Positions 25,804 to 33,261 of a DNA stretch of 64,000 bases are shown here, piece by piece. Source of the stretch: Pseudomonas mendocina (lineage in GTDB: Bacteria; Pseudomonadota; Gammaproteobacteria; Pseudomonadales; Pseudomonadaceae); the NCBI RefSeq assembly GCF_003008615.1, contig NZ_CP027657.1:4030001-4094000 (forward strand), read 5' to 3'. The stretch's first letter is position 1; each line of letters starts with the position of its first letter. The translations under genes were made by a program, and so were the position numbers. The notes under the pieces are model-generated. The model was not told where the DNA came from. It searched no databases and was given only the letters and a program-made list of their open reading frames with translations.

Positions 25804-26460
25804 TTACTGGAGTTTACGCTCGACTTGCTGCAAAAGCGCCGTGGCTTCGGCACGACGGCCCTTGTCGGCCAGTTCGCGGCCAGGGCGATCCTTGGCGGCC
25901 AGGGCTTTCTCCAGCGCGGCGCGGGCTTCTTCGTAGCGTTTCTGCCGTTGCAGGAAGTCGCCGTAGAAGTAGTTGGGGTCGAGGCCTTCCGGGTTGATCG
26001 CCAGGGCCTGCTGCAGCATTTGCTCTGCCTTTTCGTCATCGCCGAAGCCGATCGGCCAACCGGGTACCTGGTAGTACAGGCTGCCAAGACTGGTGTAGGC
26101 CGAGCCGGCCAGGGCCTGTGGGTCGATGGCCAGTGCCTGCTCCAAGCTGGCCTTGGCTTCCTTGACCAGGCCCAGGGCACCGAGGCCGCCTTTGGCACCC
26201 GCCTGGGTGCTGAGGATGATGCCGCGCCAGATCAGCAGTTCGGGTGCCTTGGGCTCGCTGACCAGCGCTGTGTCGGCTTGCGTGACGAGCTTGGCGAACG
26301 CCTCTTCGCGCTGCTTCTCCGGCGTCTGGTAGTTGATTTCGGCCCAGCGTGTCTGCAACTGGTGCAACTGCGCCTCGCCTCCTTCACTGAGGGCAAAGGC
26401 GGGCAGGGCGGCGAAGCCGAGTGCAGCGATGGTCAGGGTACGAAACAGGTTCACGGGCAA
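25804..26460 (-). CDS. Periplasmic TPR protein
   Basis: 218 residues with a signal peptide (residues 1-23, ends PAFA). Two to three tetratricopeptide-like helices follow, for example VKEAKASLEQALAIDPQALAGSAYTSLGSLYY and AEQMLQQALAINPEGLDPNYFYGDFL. TPR repeats bind protein partners, so it may present a ligand to the kinase sensor domain or serve as an assembly factor. It lies 5 bases after the SDR gene and 27 before the response regulator, in the middle of the operon. Specific function unknown. Confidence 0.8.
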   Translation of the reverse strand: MPVNLFRTLTIAALGFAALPAFALSEGGEAQLHQLQTRWAEINYQTPEKQREEAFAKLVTQADTALVSEPKAPELLIWRGIILSTQAGAKGGLGALGLVKEAKASLEQALAIDPQALAGSAYTSLGSLYYQVPGWPIGFGDDEKAEQMLQQALAINPEGLDPNYFYGDFLQRQKRYEEARAALEKALAAKDRPGRELADKGRRAEATALLQQVERKLQ

Positions 26461-26465
26461 TCTCC

Positions 26466-27257
26466 TCAGTGCTTGTTACGGGCAAAGCGTTGAATGATCG
26501 GCAACTGCTTGCGCAGGGCCTGGTCGACCACGCGTGGCAGCAGACCGTTGAGGCGCACGAACAGGCGTTCCGGCCAGCCCAGGTGACGTTCTTCCTGCTC
26601 GCGGCGAATGGTGTCGAGCAGTTCCTCGGCCACCTGTGCGGGGTCGTCCATGGCCACGCCCAGCTCATCGTTCATCGCTACCACGCTAGGGGCGTTCATC
26701 GACGTGCGGGTGGCACGTGGGGCGAAATAGAGGACACGCACATGGGTGTCGGCCAGCTCGCGGCGCAGTGCCTCGGAGAAGCCGCGCAGGGCGAACTTGC
26801 TGGCGCAGTAGGCGGCGAAGCCGGGGTAGCCAATGGCGCCGAAGGTGGAGCCGACGTTGATCACCAGGGCACGCCGTTGCGCCCGCAGCAGCGGCAGCAG
26901 GCGCTGGGTCAGTTGCAGCGTGGCGGTGACGTTGAGGCCGATCAGCTCGGCGATCTGCTGCTCGTCCTGCTGGTCGAGCATGCCGAAGCGGTTGACCCCG
27001 GCCGCGTTGATCAGACAGTTCAGCCCGCCGAAGTTCTGCGCCGCGGCGACCAGTGCATCACGCCCGCTGCGGGTGGTGATGTCGGCCTGTACCAGTTGCA
27101 CGTTCTGCGGGAAGCGTTGCAACAGCGCTTGCAGGGGTTCCAGACGACGGCCTACCAGCAGCAGGTGGGCGCCTTCGCTGGCCAGACGATGCGCCAGGGC
27201 CAGGCCGATGCCGCCACTGGCGCCGGTAAGCAGGGCACGGCAATCCGTCGGTTGCAT
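26466..27257 (-). CDS. Short-chain dehydrogenase/reductase
   Basis: 263 residues, classical SDR. Cofactor loop TGASGGIGLA (residues 11-20), NAAG near 84-87, catalytic Ser137 (INVGSTFGAIGY), and Y150-x3-K154 (AAYCASKF). An Arg-rich position after the second strand (VGRRLE) favours NADP(H). Start at 27257 gives the family N-terminus; a longer frame upstream has no similarity. It lies 4 bases after the di-iron protein gene. It probably reduces a keto group, or oxidises a hydroxyl, on an acyl intermediate produced by the neighbouring ligase and oxidase; that substrate is inference. Confidence 0.85.
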   Translation of the reverse strand: MQPTDCRALLTGASGGIGLALAHRLASEGAHLLLVGRRLEPLQALLQRFPQNVQLVQADITTRSGRDALVAAAQNFGGLNCLINAAGVNRFGMLDQQDEQQIAELIGLNVTATLQLTQRLLPLLRAQRRALVINVGSTFGAIGYPGFAAYCASKFALRGFSEALRRELADTHVRVLYFAPRATRTSMNAPSVVAMNDELGVAMDDPAQVAEELLDTIRREQEERHLGWPERLFVRLNGLLPRVVDQALRKQLPIIQRFARNKH

Positions 27258-27261
27258 GACC

Positions 27262-27921
27262 TTACTCCTCGCCTGACAGCGGCAGGCTGCGGAACATGTC
27301 GCCGTACAGGCGGTAGACGACCTTGGCGGTGTGCACCACGGCGGCCTTGTCATCGTCGTTGTCCAGTTGGTTCATCAGCTTCTTGAAGAACTCGATGTGC
27401 TCCAGATCCAGGCTGCCGTGGGAGTTGAGGTAGCTGAAGGCCTTGTTCGGCAGCTGCAGCTTGTCCTGGATGATGCCGGCGGCCTGGGTGGCCAGGGCGA
27501 TGCTGGTGCCTTCGAGCACGTTGACCATGCCGAAGAAGCTCACCGGGTTGTGCCGGGCGATGCGGTCGTAGACGTAGGCCACCATCAATTCGGTGGACAT
27601 GTGCGGGGTGCCATGGCGCACCGCTTCCTTGTCGGCACCACAGGCGGCGATGTCATTGAGCACCCACTCCTGGTGGCCGGTTTCCTCCTCGATGTATTCG
27701 GCGATGGCTTCGCGAAGCCATTCCAGACGTTCCGGCAGGCGTGCACCGCAGGCCATCAGTAGCGGCACGGTGTGCTTGACGTGGTGGTAGGCCTCGGTGA
27801 GGAAGGCGATGTAGCTGCGCAGGGCGACCTGGCCGGTCATGGCCTGCTGGATGATCGGCGCACCGAGCAGGTAGTCGCGTTCGGCCTGAGTCTGGGCCAG
27901 CAGGGATTCGTAGAAGCTCAT
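27262..27921 (-). CDS. Haem-oxygenase-like di-iron oxidase/oxygenase (TenA/UndA superfamily)
   Basis: 219 residues, all-helical. A full set of candidate metal ligands is visible: Glu80-x2-His83 (EEETGHQEW), Glu137 (VNVLEGTS) and His168-x3-Asp172-x2-His175 (SHGSLDLEHIEF). The spacing matches that known for UndA/CADD-type haem-oxygenase-like di-iron enzymes, which decarboxylate fatty acids, hydroxylate, or cleave C-C bonds. Often annotated as 'TenA family' or 'iron-containing redox enzyme'. The thiaminase Cys chemistry of TenA is not suggested by context. The ATG overlaps the ligase stop codon (ATGA) and the SDR gene follows after 4 bases. Likely acts on the ligase-activated or free acid; substrate unknown. 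Confidence 0.85.
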   Translation of the reverse strand: MSFYESLLAQTQAERDYLLGAPIIQQAMTGQVALRSYIAFLTEAYHHVKHTVPLLMACGARLPERLEWLREAIAEYIEEETGHQEWVLNDIAACGADKEAVRHGTPHMSTELMVAYVYDRIARHNPVSFFGMVNVLEGTSIALATQAAGIIQDKLQLPNKAFSYLNSHGSLDLEHIEFFKKLMNQLDNDDDKAAVVHTAKVVYRLYGDMFRSLPLSGEE

Positions 27922-29366
27922 GCGTGTACTCCTTCTGCCATCAACGCTTCGATGGCGGCTTGGTAATGGGAAAACAGGGCGGCGCGGCGCAGCCGACCAT
28001 TGGCCGTGGCCAGGTCGTTGCTCGTGCTGAAAGGGGCATCGGCGCGTAGCCAGTGGTGCACGCGGGCGTAGTCCGGCAGGCCTTCATTGACGGCGTCCAC
28101 GGCGGCCTGCAATTGCGCGTCGGGGGTATTGGCGAAGCGCGGCACCAGCACCGCGACATTGGCCGGCAGCGCCTCGCCATGCAGCCAGGCCTGGGCAATG
28201 GGCAATTGCTGCACCAGCTCCGACTCGACCCATTCCGGGTTGACGTTGCGCCCGTAGGCCGTGATGAACTGATGTTTCTTGCGTCCGTGCAGCACCAGGA
28301 AACCGTGCTCGAAATGACCGAGGTCGCCGGTGCCCAGCCATTCACCTTGCGGCGCCGGCTCTCCGAGGTAACCGAGCATGCGGGCGCCTTTGACCAGCAC
28401 TTCCTCGTCGGCCGCCAGCGTCACCTGCAGATGGCCAAGCGGCTGGCCGGTGCTGCCGATGCGGCGCTGTTCGGGTGTGTTCAGGCACACCACCGAGGCG
28501 CACTCGGACAGCCCGTAACCTTCGAAGATCGGCAGACCCAACGCGTCGGCACGCTCCAGCAACTGCGCGGAAACCCGGCCGCCACCGACGGCGACGAAGC
28601 GCAATGAGCTGGGCACCGGCAATTTGCGTTCACCGGCGCTGACCAGGGCCAACAGCAACTGCGGCAGCAGGATCAGGCTGTGCGGCTGGGCGACGTGCAG
28701 CGCCTGGAGAAAGCGCGCCAGGTCGAAGCCGCTGGCCCCGGTCAGGCCGATCTGCGCCATGGGCATCAGTTCCACCCGAGCGCCGGCCAGCAGCGGCGCG
28801 TAAACGCCGGCTATGTTCTCCAGCAGGGTCGCCAGCGACAGGATGCACAGGTGCCTTTGCACCTCGCGGCTGGCGCTGGCCCTGATCAGGCTGTCGGCCA
28901 CTGCCAGTTGCGTGTCCAGATCCAGGCACACGCCCTTGGGCTGGCCGGTGGTGCCGGAGGTGTAGGTGATCTTGCAGGTATTGGCATGCAGCGTGGCGGG
29001 GTGTGCCACGCTGCGGCGATGGATATCGGCTTCCACGTTGGCGAAACCGGGGACGCCTTTGCCGATCAGACAGTCGATGCCGGCACTGTCGAGTACATGG
29101 CGCTGCTGATCGGCGGAAAAGAACGCCGGCAGCGGTACGCAAACCAGGCCCGCATGCAGCGCCGCCAGATCCCACAGCACCCAGTCGATACCGTTGTCCA
29201 GGGCCAGCGCCACGCGGTGTGCGCCGAGGGCGCGCAGGTGTCTGCCCCGCGCGGCGACTGCGCCGAGCAGCTCGGCATAGGTCAAGGTGCGTCCGCTTTC
29301 GGCCAGGGCGATGTGCGGGCCGAACTCGCCCAGGCGGGCGAAGAAGGTTTCAGCTGCAGACCACAT
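27918..29366 (-). CDS. AMP-dependent acyl ligase (ANL superfamily)
   Basis: 482 residues, somewhat short for an acyl-CoA synthetase. Phosphate loop YTSGTTGQPKG at 135-145, GYGLSECAS near 300, and TGDLGHFEHGF plus GRKKHQFITAYGRN near 370-400 mark the ANL fold. The C-terminal A10 position reads NGRLRR, with Arg458 where most adenylating enzymes have the catalytic Lys. It may therefore be altered in the adenylation half-reaction. Start at 29366 (MWSAAETFF) overlaps the preceding gene by 17 bases; a longer frame runs into that gene and is not credible. No carrier protein is encoded nearby, so the acceptor is unclear (CoA is likely). Confidence 0.85.
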   Translation of the reverse strand: MWSAAETFFARLGEFGPHIALAESGRTLTYAELLGAVAARGRHLRALGAHRVALALDNGIDWVLWDLAALHAGLVCVPLPAFFSADQQRHVLDSAGIDCLIGKGVPGFANVEADIHRRSVAHPATLHANTCKITYTSGTTGQPKGVCLDLDTQLAVADSLIRASASREVQRHLCILSLATLLENIAGVYAPLLAGARVELMPMAQIGLTGASGFDLARFLQALHVAQPHSLILLPQLLLALVSAGERKLPVPSSLRFVAVGGGRVSAQLLERADALGLPIFEGYGLSECASVVCLNTPEQRRIGSTGQPLGHLQVTLAADEEVLVKGARMLGYLGEPAPQGEWLGTGDLGHFEHGFLVLHGRKKHQFITAYGRNVNPEWVESELVQQLPIAQAWLHGEALPANVAVLVPRFANTPDAQLQAAVDAVNEGLPDYARVHHWLRADAPFSTSNDLATANGRLRRAALFSHYQAAIEALMAEGVHA

Positions 29367-30039
29367 TAGGCATGTCCTCCAGGGCATAGAGCGCTTGGTG
29401 GCCCAGGCGCGGGTAGGCACCCAGTTGCAGCAGGCGCTGATGGCCGCCGTGAATGTCGCCGGCCATGACCAGTGGGCGGCTGTCGTAGTAGCTGCCCCAG
29501 TCGGCCAGCTCATCGCCCATGCGCGCCGGATCGGCTTCACCGAGGGCGATGGGCGTCAGGCCCAGGCGCTGGAAGCTGTTGAGCAGGGTCGGGGTGCCGG
29601 TGAAGGTGACCCAGCGAAAACCCAGTGCCACCAGCAGGTCGGTCAGGGCGACGATCAGCAAACGCGCGGCACCGGGGCTGTCGGCAGCCAGGTTGCCGAC
29701 TTCCACCAGCTCGCCACGGCCCGGCACGCTGTTGCCCAGGCGTGCACCGATGGCGCTCTGGATCGGCTCGTCCAGGTAACGCTCGAGAAACAGCGGGCCG
29801 CTGTTGCCGCTGCGCACGCCCACCGCGCCGAGCAACTGGCCGGTCTGGTTTTCCAGGCCGAACAGGCACGGCATGAAATGACGGATGCGTGCGCCGTGCT
29901 GCAGCTCGAAGCGCTGGCGGATGAACTGCTCCAGAACCGCGCGACGTGCGCTGCTGGGAGAAGCCAGGTGGAGTTCGTAACTGTCGCCGCGCCCGATACG
30001 GGCAACGGGACGATCATGATGCGCCCAGGGTAGTTCCAT
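29350..30039 (-). CDS. Thermostable-hemolysin family protein (GNAT/LuxI-like fold suspected)
   Basis: 229 residues resembling the 'thermostable hemolysin' family (Pfam T_hemolysin), named after a Vibrio protein. No signal peptide or membrane segment is visible, so secretion as a toxin is doubtful. The order RRAVLEQFIRQRFELQHGA, GAVGVRSG, LFLERYLD, ELVEVGNLA, ALGFRWVTFTGTP resembles acyl-homoserine-lactone synthases and GNAT acyltransferases by eye. It could be an acyltransferase using an activated acid from the ligase. First gene of the seven-gene operon; the ATG at 30039 follows GAGG. A PmrA/QseB-type inverted repeat lies 46 bases upstream. Confidence 0.75.
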   Translation of the reverse strand: MELPWAHHDRPVARIGRGDSYELHLASPSSARRAVLEQFIRQRFELQHGARIRHFMPCLFGLENQTGQLLGAVGVRSGNSGPLFLERYLDEPIQSAIGARLGNSVPGRGELVEVGNLAADSPGAARLLIVALTDLLVALGFRWVTFTGTPTLLNSFQRLGLTPIALGEADPARMGDELADWGSYYDSRPLVMAGDIHGGHQRLLQLGAYPRLGHQALYALEDMPNVVCS

Positions 30040-30085
30040 GCTCGGAACCTCGGTGATGAACCTGGGGGCGATTGTGTGAGGGGTT

Positions 30086-30106
30086 GGCTTAACGCTGTAT
30101 TAAGCC
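30086..30106 (-). promoter_or_regulatory. PmrA/QseB-type response-regulator box
   Basis: On the operon strand the sequence reads CTTAAT-ACAGC-GTTAAG: two TTAA half-sites separated by 7, the spacing of PmrA/QseB boxes. The outer bases also form a perfect GGCTTAA...TTAAGCC inverted repeat. It ends 46 bases upstream of the first ATG, close to the expected -35 zone; CACAAT further down could be a -10. The adjacent operon encodes a matching regulator. Confidence 0.6.
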
Positions 30107-30163
30107 TTTGCAGAATGTTTCGGGCGCCCTTTGGTTAGGGCACCCCTAAGCGGCATACGTCTC

Positions 30164-30562
30164 TCAGCCAACCTGCGCAATCCAGTCATTGAGGTTGTAG
30201 TAGTTGCTGATGCGCGCGACCTTGCCGTTCTTGATCTCGAAGAAGGCGCCGGCTGGTAGTACGTAGGTCTGGCCGTTGGCCGGAGGCAGGCCTTCGTCGT
30301 CGGCCAGGTATTCGCCGTGCACCACGAATTCGGCGGCGGCGCGGCTGCCGTCAGCGTTCTGCATCACCACGATGTCGGTCAGGCGCTCGCGGTAGCAGCG
30401 GTTCATCTTGTCCATGAAGGCGGCGAAGGTGGCCTTGCCGACCTGGCGTTCGCCCTGGTTGATGTCGTGCACCACGTCTTCGGCCAGCAGGTCGAGGAAG
30501 GCGGGCATGTCGCCGGCGTTGAAGGTGGCGTAGTAGGCCTGAACCAGTTCGGTGGCGGTCAT
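30164..30562 (-). CDS. SnoaL/NTF2-like protein
   Basis: 132 residues, single NTF2-like cone fold of the SnoaL/ketosteroid isomerase group (LVQAYYATFNAGDMPAFLDL at the start, KVARISNYYNLNDW at the end). These proteins act as isomerases, hydrolases or binding proteins. The conserved NAGD and final strand are clear, but the reaction is unknown. Start ATG at 30562 follows AAGGAAC. It lies upstream of the seven-gene operon on the same strand, with a 124-base gap containing a GC hairpin without a T-run (30123-30144) and the regulator box, so it is probably a separate transcript. Confidence 0.78.
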   Translation of the reverse strand: MTATELVQAYYATFNAGDMPAFLDLLAEDVVHDINQGERQVGKATFAAFMDKMNRCYRERLTDIVVMQNADGSRAAAEFVVHGEYLADDEGLPPANGQTYVLPAGAFFEIKNGKVARISNYYNLNDWIAQVG

Positions 30563-30674
30563 GGCTAAGTTCCTTTCGTAGCGTGGTTAGTGGTTTGCTG
30601 GCGGGCATGATAAGTTCGCCGCTTCCCGCCGGCATAGCCGTCGGCGTCACCCTGCTGTTGGCCAACGACTGCGC

Positions 30675-31265
30675 ATGGACATTCAGTTGCTCCACGGGGC
30701 CGCGATTGCACCCCACATCGACGACCTGGCGCGCCTGCGCATCCAGGTGTTCCGCGAGTTCCCCTACCTCTACGACGGCAACCTCGACTACGAGGCCGAG
30801 TACCTGGCCACCTACGTGCGCAGCGCCGCTAGCCTGTGCGTGCTGGTGCGTGACGAAGGCCGGGTGGTCGGCGCCTCCACGGCGCTACCGCTGCGGGACG
30901 AAACCGAGGAATTCCAGCAGCCGTTCATCGCTGCGGGTTGGTACCCGGAGCGGGTCTTCTACTGCGCCGAGTCGGTGGTCTTGCCGGCCTGGCGCGGGCG
31001 TGGCCTGGGCGTGCGCTTCTTCGCCGAGCGCGAAGCCCATGCGCGCAGGCTGGGTCGCTTCGACTGGTGCGCCTTCTGCGCCGTGCAGCGCCCGGTGGAT
31101 CACCCACGCCGGCCAATCGACTACCAGCCGCTGGACGCTTTCTGGAAGCGCCGTGGCTACCGTCACCATCCCGAATTGCACACCCATTACCACTGGCGCG
31201 ACCTGGACGAAGCTGAGGAATCGGCCAAACCCATGTCGTTCTGGTTGAAGGAGCTTGCCGCATGA
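30675..31265 (+). CDS. GNAT-family N-acetyltransferase
   Basis: 196 residues. The acetyl-CoA-binding motif is WRGRGLGVRFFAEREAHAR (near residues 110-128), preceded by a strand with ESVVLPA, and the C-terminal part holds a further sheet (FWKRRGYRHHPEL). The substrate is unknown. The stop overlaps the next start (ATGA), so it is co-translated with the nitrilase-family enzyme. Such GNAT-amidase pairs often act sequentially on the same amine or amide; that is inference. Start at 30675 (MDIQLLHGA). A weak ribosome-binding site (GGCCAACGA) is visible, making the exact start less certain. Confidence 0.82.
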   Translation: MDIQLLHGAAIAPHIDDLARLRIQVFREFPYLYDGNLDYEAEYLATYVRSAASLCVLVRDEGRVVGASTALPLRDETEEFQQPFIAAGWYPERVFYCAESVVLPAWRGRGLGVRFFAEREAHARRLGRFDWCAFCAVQRPVDHPRRPIDYQPLDAFWKRRGYRHHPELHTHYHWRDLDEAEESAKPMSFWLKELAA

Positions 31266-32146
31266 TCAAGGTCGCCGCCTGCCAGTACCACATCGAGTTG
31301 TTCACCACCTGGGAGGCTTATGCCGAGCACCTCACTGCGCTGTGCGAGGCTGCGGCCGCACAGGGCGCCGACCTGCTGCTGCTGCCGGAGTACGCCGGCC
31401 TGGTGCTGACCGGCCAGTTGCCGGAAGCCGAGCGTGGCGACTTGCACGGCTCCATCGCCGGCATCCAGCCGCTGCTGCCGCGCTGGCTGGCACTGTGCGA
31501 GAGCCTGGCGCAGCGGCTGAAAATCTACCTGCAACCCGGTTCGGTAGCCGTGCTGGACGACGACGGTATCTACCGCAATCGCGCCTGGCTGTTCGGCCCG
31601 GAAGGCTGCCTGGGCACGCAGGACAAGTTGATCATGACCCGCTTCGAAGTGGAGCAGTGGCACATCGCTGCAGGCAGTGGCCTTAAGGTGTTCGACACGG
31701 CGCTGGGCAAGCTGGGCATCCTGATCTGCTATGACAACGAATTCCCCTTGCTGGCGCATACCCTGGCCGAGGCGGGCGTCGATCTGATTCTCGCCCCCAG
31801 TTGCACCGACACCGTGGCCGGCTTTCACCGCGTGCGTATCGGCGCCCAGGCCCGTGCGCTGGAGAATCAGATCGCCGTGCTGCATTCGCCCACCGTCGGT
31901 CTGGCGCCCTGGTCGCCATCGCTGGACGAGGGATATGGTCGCGCGTCGCTGTACGTGCCGTCGGACTACGGCATGCCGGCCAGCGGCATCGTCGCCGAGA
32001 GCGAGGAGCTATGCCCCACACGCAGCCATTGGCTGATCTGCGAACTGGATCTGGATGAAGTGCGTCGGGTACGCGAGCAAGGTCAGGTGTTCACCCGGCG
32101 CGACTGGCCGCGGCAGTTCGATGACGGCCTGCTGGTGCTGCGTTGA
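31262..32146 (+). CDS. Carbon-nitrogen hydrolase (nitrilase superfamily)
   Basis: 294 residues. The Glu-Lys-Cys triad is visible: Glu43 (LLPEYAGL), Lys122 (QDKLIMTRFE) and nucleophile Cys156 (LLICYDNEF type, here ILICYDNEF). The family cleaves C-N bonds of amides, carbamoyl groups or, rarely, nitriles. This form resembles amidases of polyamine or omega-amide metabolism, but the substrate cannot be fixed. Middle gene of a three-gene operon: ATGA overlap with the GNAT upstream and a 4-base overlap (TTGA) with the ZapE-like ATPase downstream. Confidence 0.85.
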   Translation: MIKVAACQYHIELFTTWEAYAEHLTALCEAAAAQGADLLLLPEYAGLVLTGQLPEAERGDLHGSIAGIQPLLPRWLALCESLAQRLKIYLQPGSVAVLDDDGIYRNRAWLFGPEGCLGTQDKLIMTRFEVEQWHIAAGSGLKVFDTALGKLGILICYDNEFPLLAHTLAEAGVDLILAPSCTDTVAGFHRVRIGAQARALENQIAVLHSPTVGLAPWSPSLDEGYGRASLYVPSDYGMPASGIVAESEELCPTRSHWLICELDLDEVRRVREQGQVFTRRDWPRQFDDGLLVLR

Positions 32147-33261
32147 ACGCTCCGCAGACCCTGCCGGATTCACCCCAGGCCGCCTATGCGCGCGCGCTTG
32201 CAGCCGGCTTCGTGGTCGATGTCGCGCAGCGCCGTGCTGTCGAGGCGCTGCAGCAGTGCTTCGAGGCCGCGCAGCGCGGCGAACGGCCCCTTGGCGTTTA
32301 CCTCTGGGGGCCGGTCGGGCGTGGCAAGACCTGGCTGATGGATAGCTTCTACAACGCCTTGCGCGTGCCGGCGCGACGCCAGCATTTTCATCACTTCATG
32401 CAATGGGTGCATCGCCGCCAGTTCCAACTGACCGGCAATGCCGACCCGCTGCGCCTGCTGGCCGAGGAGCTGGGACGCGAGGTGCGCGTGCTGTGTTTCG
32501 ACGAGCTGTTCGTCAGCGATATCGGCGATGCCATGCTGCTCGGTCGCCTGCTCAGCCTGGTGGTCGAGCAGGGCGTGGTGCTGGTGGCGACCTCCAACCA
32601 ACCACCGGATCAGCTTTACGCCGAGGGCTATAACCGCGAGCGATTCCTGCCGGCCATCGCCGCGCTCAAGGCGCATATGCAGTTGGTGGCGGTGGATGGC
32701 GATCAGGACCATCGCCTGCATCCCGATGCCGAGGTGCAGCGCTATTGGGTGCGGCAGCCGCATGCCTTGGATGAGCTGTTCGCTCGTTTGAGCGAGGGGC
32801 AGGTCATTTGCCGTGAGCCAGCGGAGCTGGCCCATCGCAGCGTTTCGACCCTCGGCCACAGTCCAGCAGCGTTGTGGTGCCGTTTCCGCGACCTGTGCGA
32901 GCAGCCATTGGCGGCGGTGGATTTCATCGAGTTGTGCGAGCGCTTTCCGGTCATCCTGCTCGGCGAGGTGCCATGCCTGGGCGGTGAGCAGCGTGAAGGG
33001 CGCATTGCCCGTGGCACCGAGGATGCTGCCGAACGGGTCGATGCCGGGGATCGGCAGTTGCCGGCGCTGTCGCGCAATGACGATGCGGTGCGACGTTTCA
33101 TCGCCCTGGTCGACGAGTGCTACGACCGCCGTGTGCCGCTGTACATCGAGGCCGAGGTGCCGCTGGATGAGCTCTACACCCAGGGCTACCTCGGCTTCGC
33201 CTTCCAGCGCACCCTGAGTCGCCTGCGCGAGATGCAGCTGGCACGTTTTGGGCGTTTATAG
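32143..33261 (+). CDS. ZapE/AFG1-family ATPase
   Basis: 372 residues. Walker A GPVGRGKTW (56-64) and Walker B VLCFDELFVSD with Asp120-Glu121, then the sensor-like segment VATSNQPPDQLY, define the AFG1/ZapE AAA-like family. E. coli ZapE modulates Z-ring stability, and mitochondrial AFG1 assists protein degradation. This copy starts at TTG (32143) overlapping the amidase stop (TTGA). I infer that it is a paralogue rather than the housekeeping zapE, because it sits in a metabolic operon with a GNAT and a nitrilase. Its 3' end overlaps the convergent PslG-like gene by 6 bases. Confidence 0.83.
   Translation: MNAPQTLPDSPQAAYARALAAGFVVDVAQRRAVEALQQCFEAAQRGERPLGVYLWGPVGRGKTWLMDSFYNALRVPARRQHFHHFMQWVHRRQFQLTGNADPLRLLAEELGREVRVLCFDELFVSDIGDAMLLGRLLSLVVEQGVVLVATSNQPPDQLYAEGYNRERFLPAIAALKAHMQLVAVDGDQDHRLHPDAEVQRYWVRQPHALDELFARLSEGQVICREPAELAHRSVSTLGHSPAALWCRFRDLCEQPLAAVDFIELCERFPVILLGEVPCLGGEQREGRIARGTEDAAERVDAGDRQLPALSRNDDAVRRFIALVDECYDRRVPLYIEAEVPLDELYTQGYLGFAFQRTLSRLREMQLARFGRL

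Noticed and set aside
27262..27921. TenA thiaminase
   Set aside because: Full di-iron ligand pattern and neighbouring ligase/SDR genes point to an oxygenase; no thiamine genes or riboswitch nearby.
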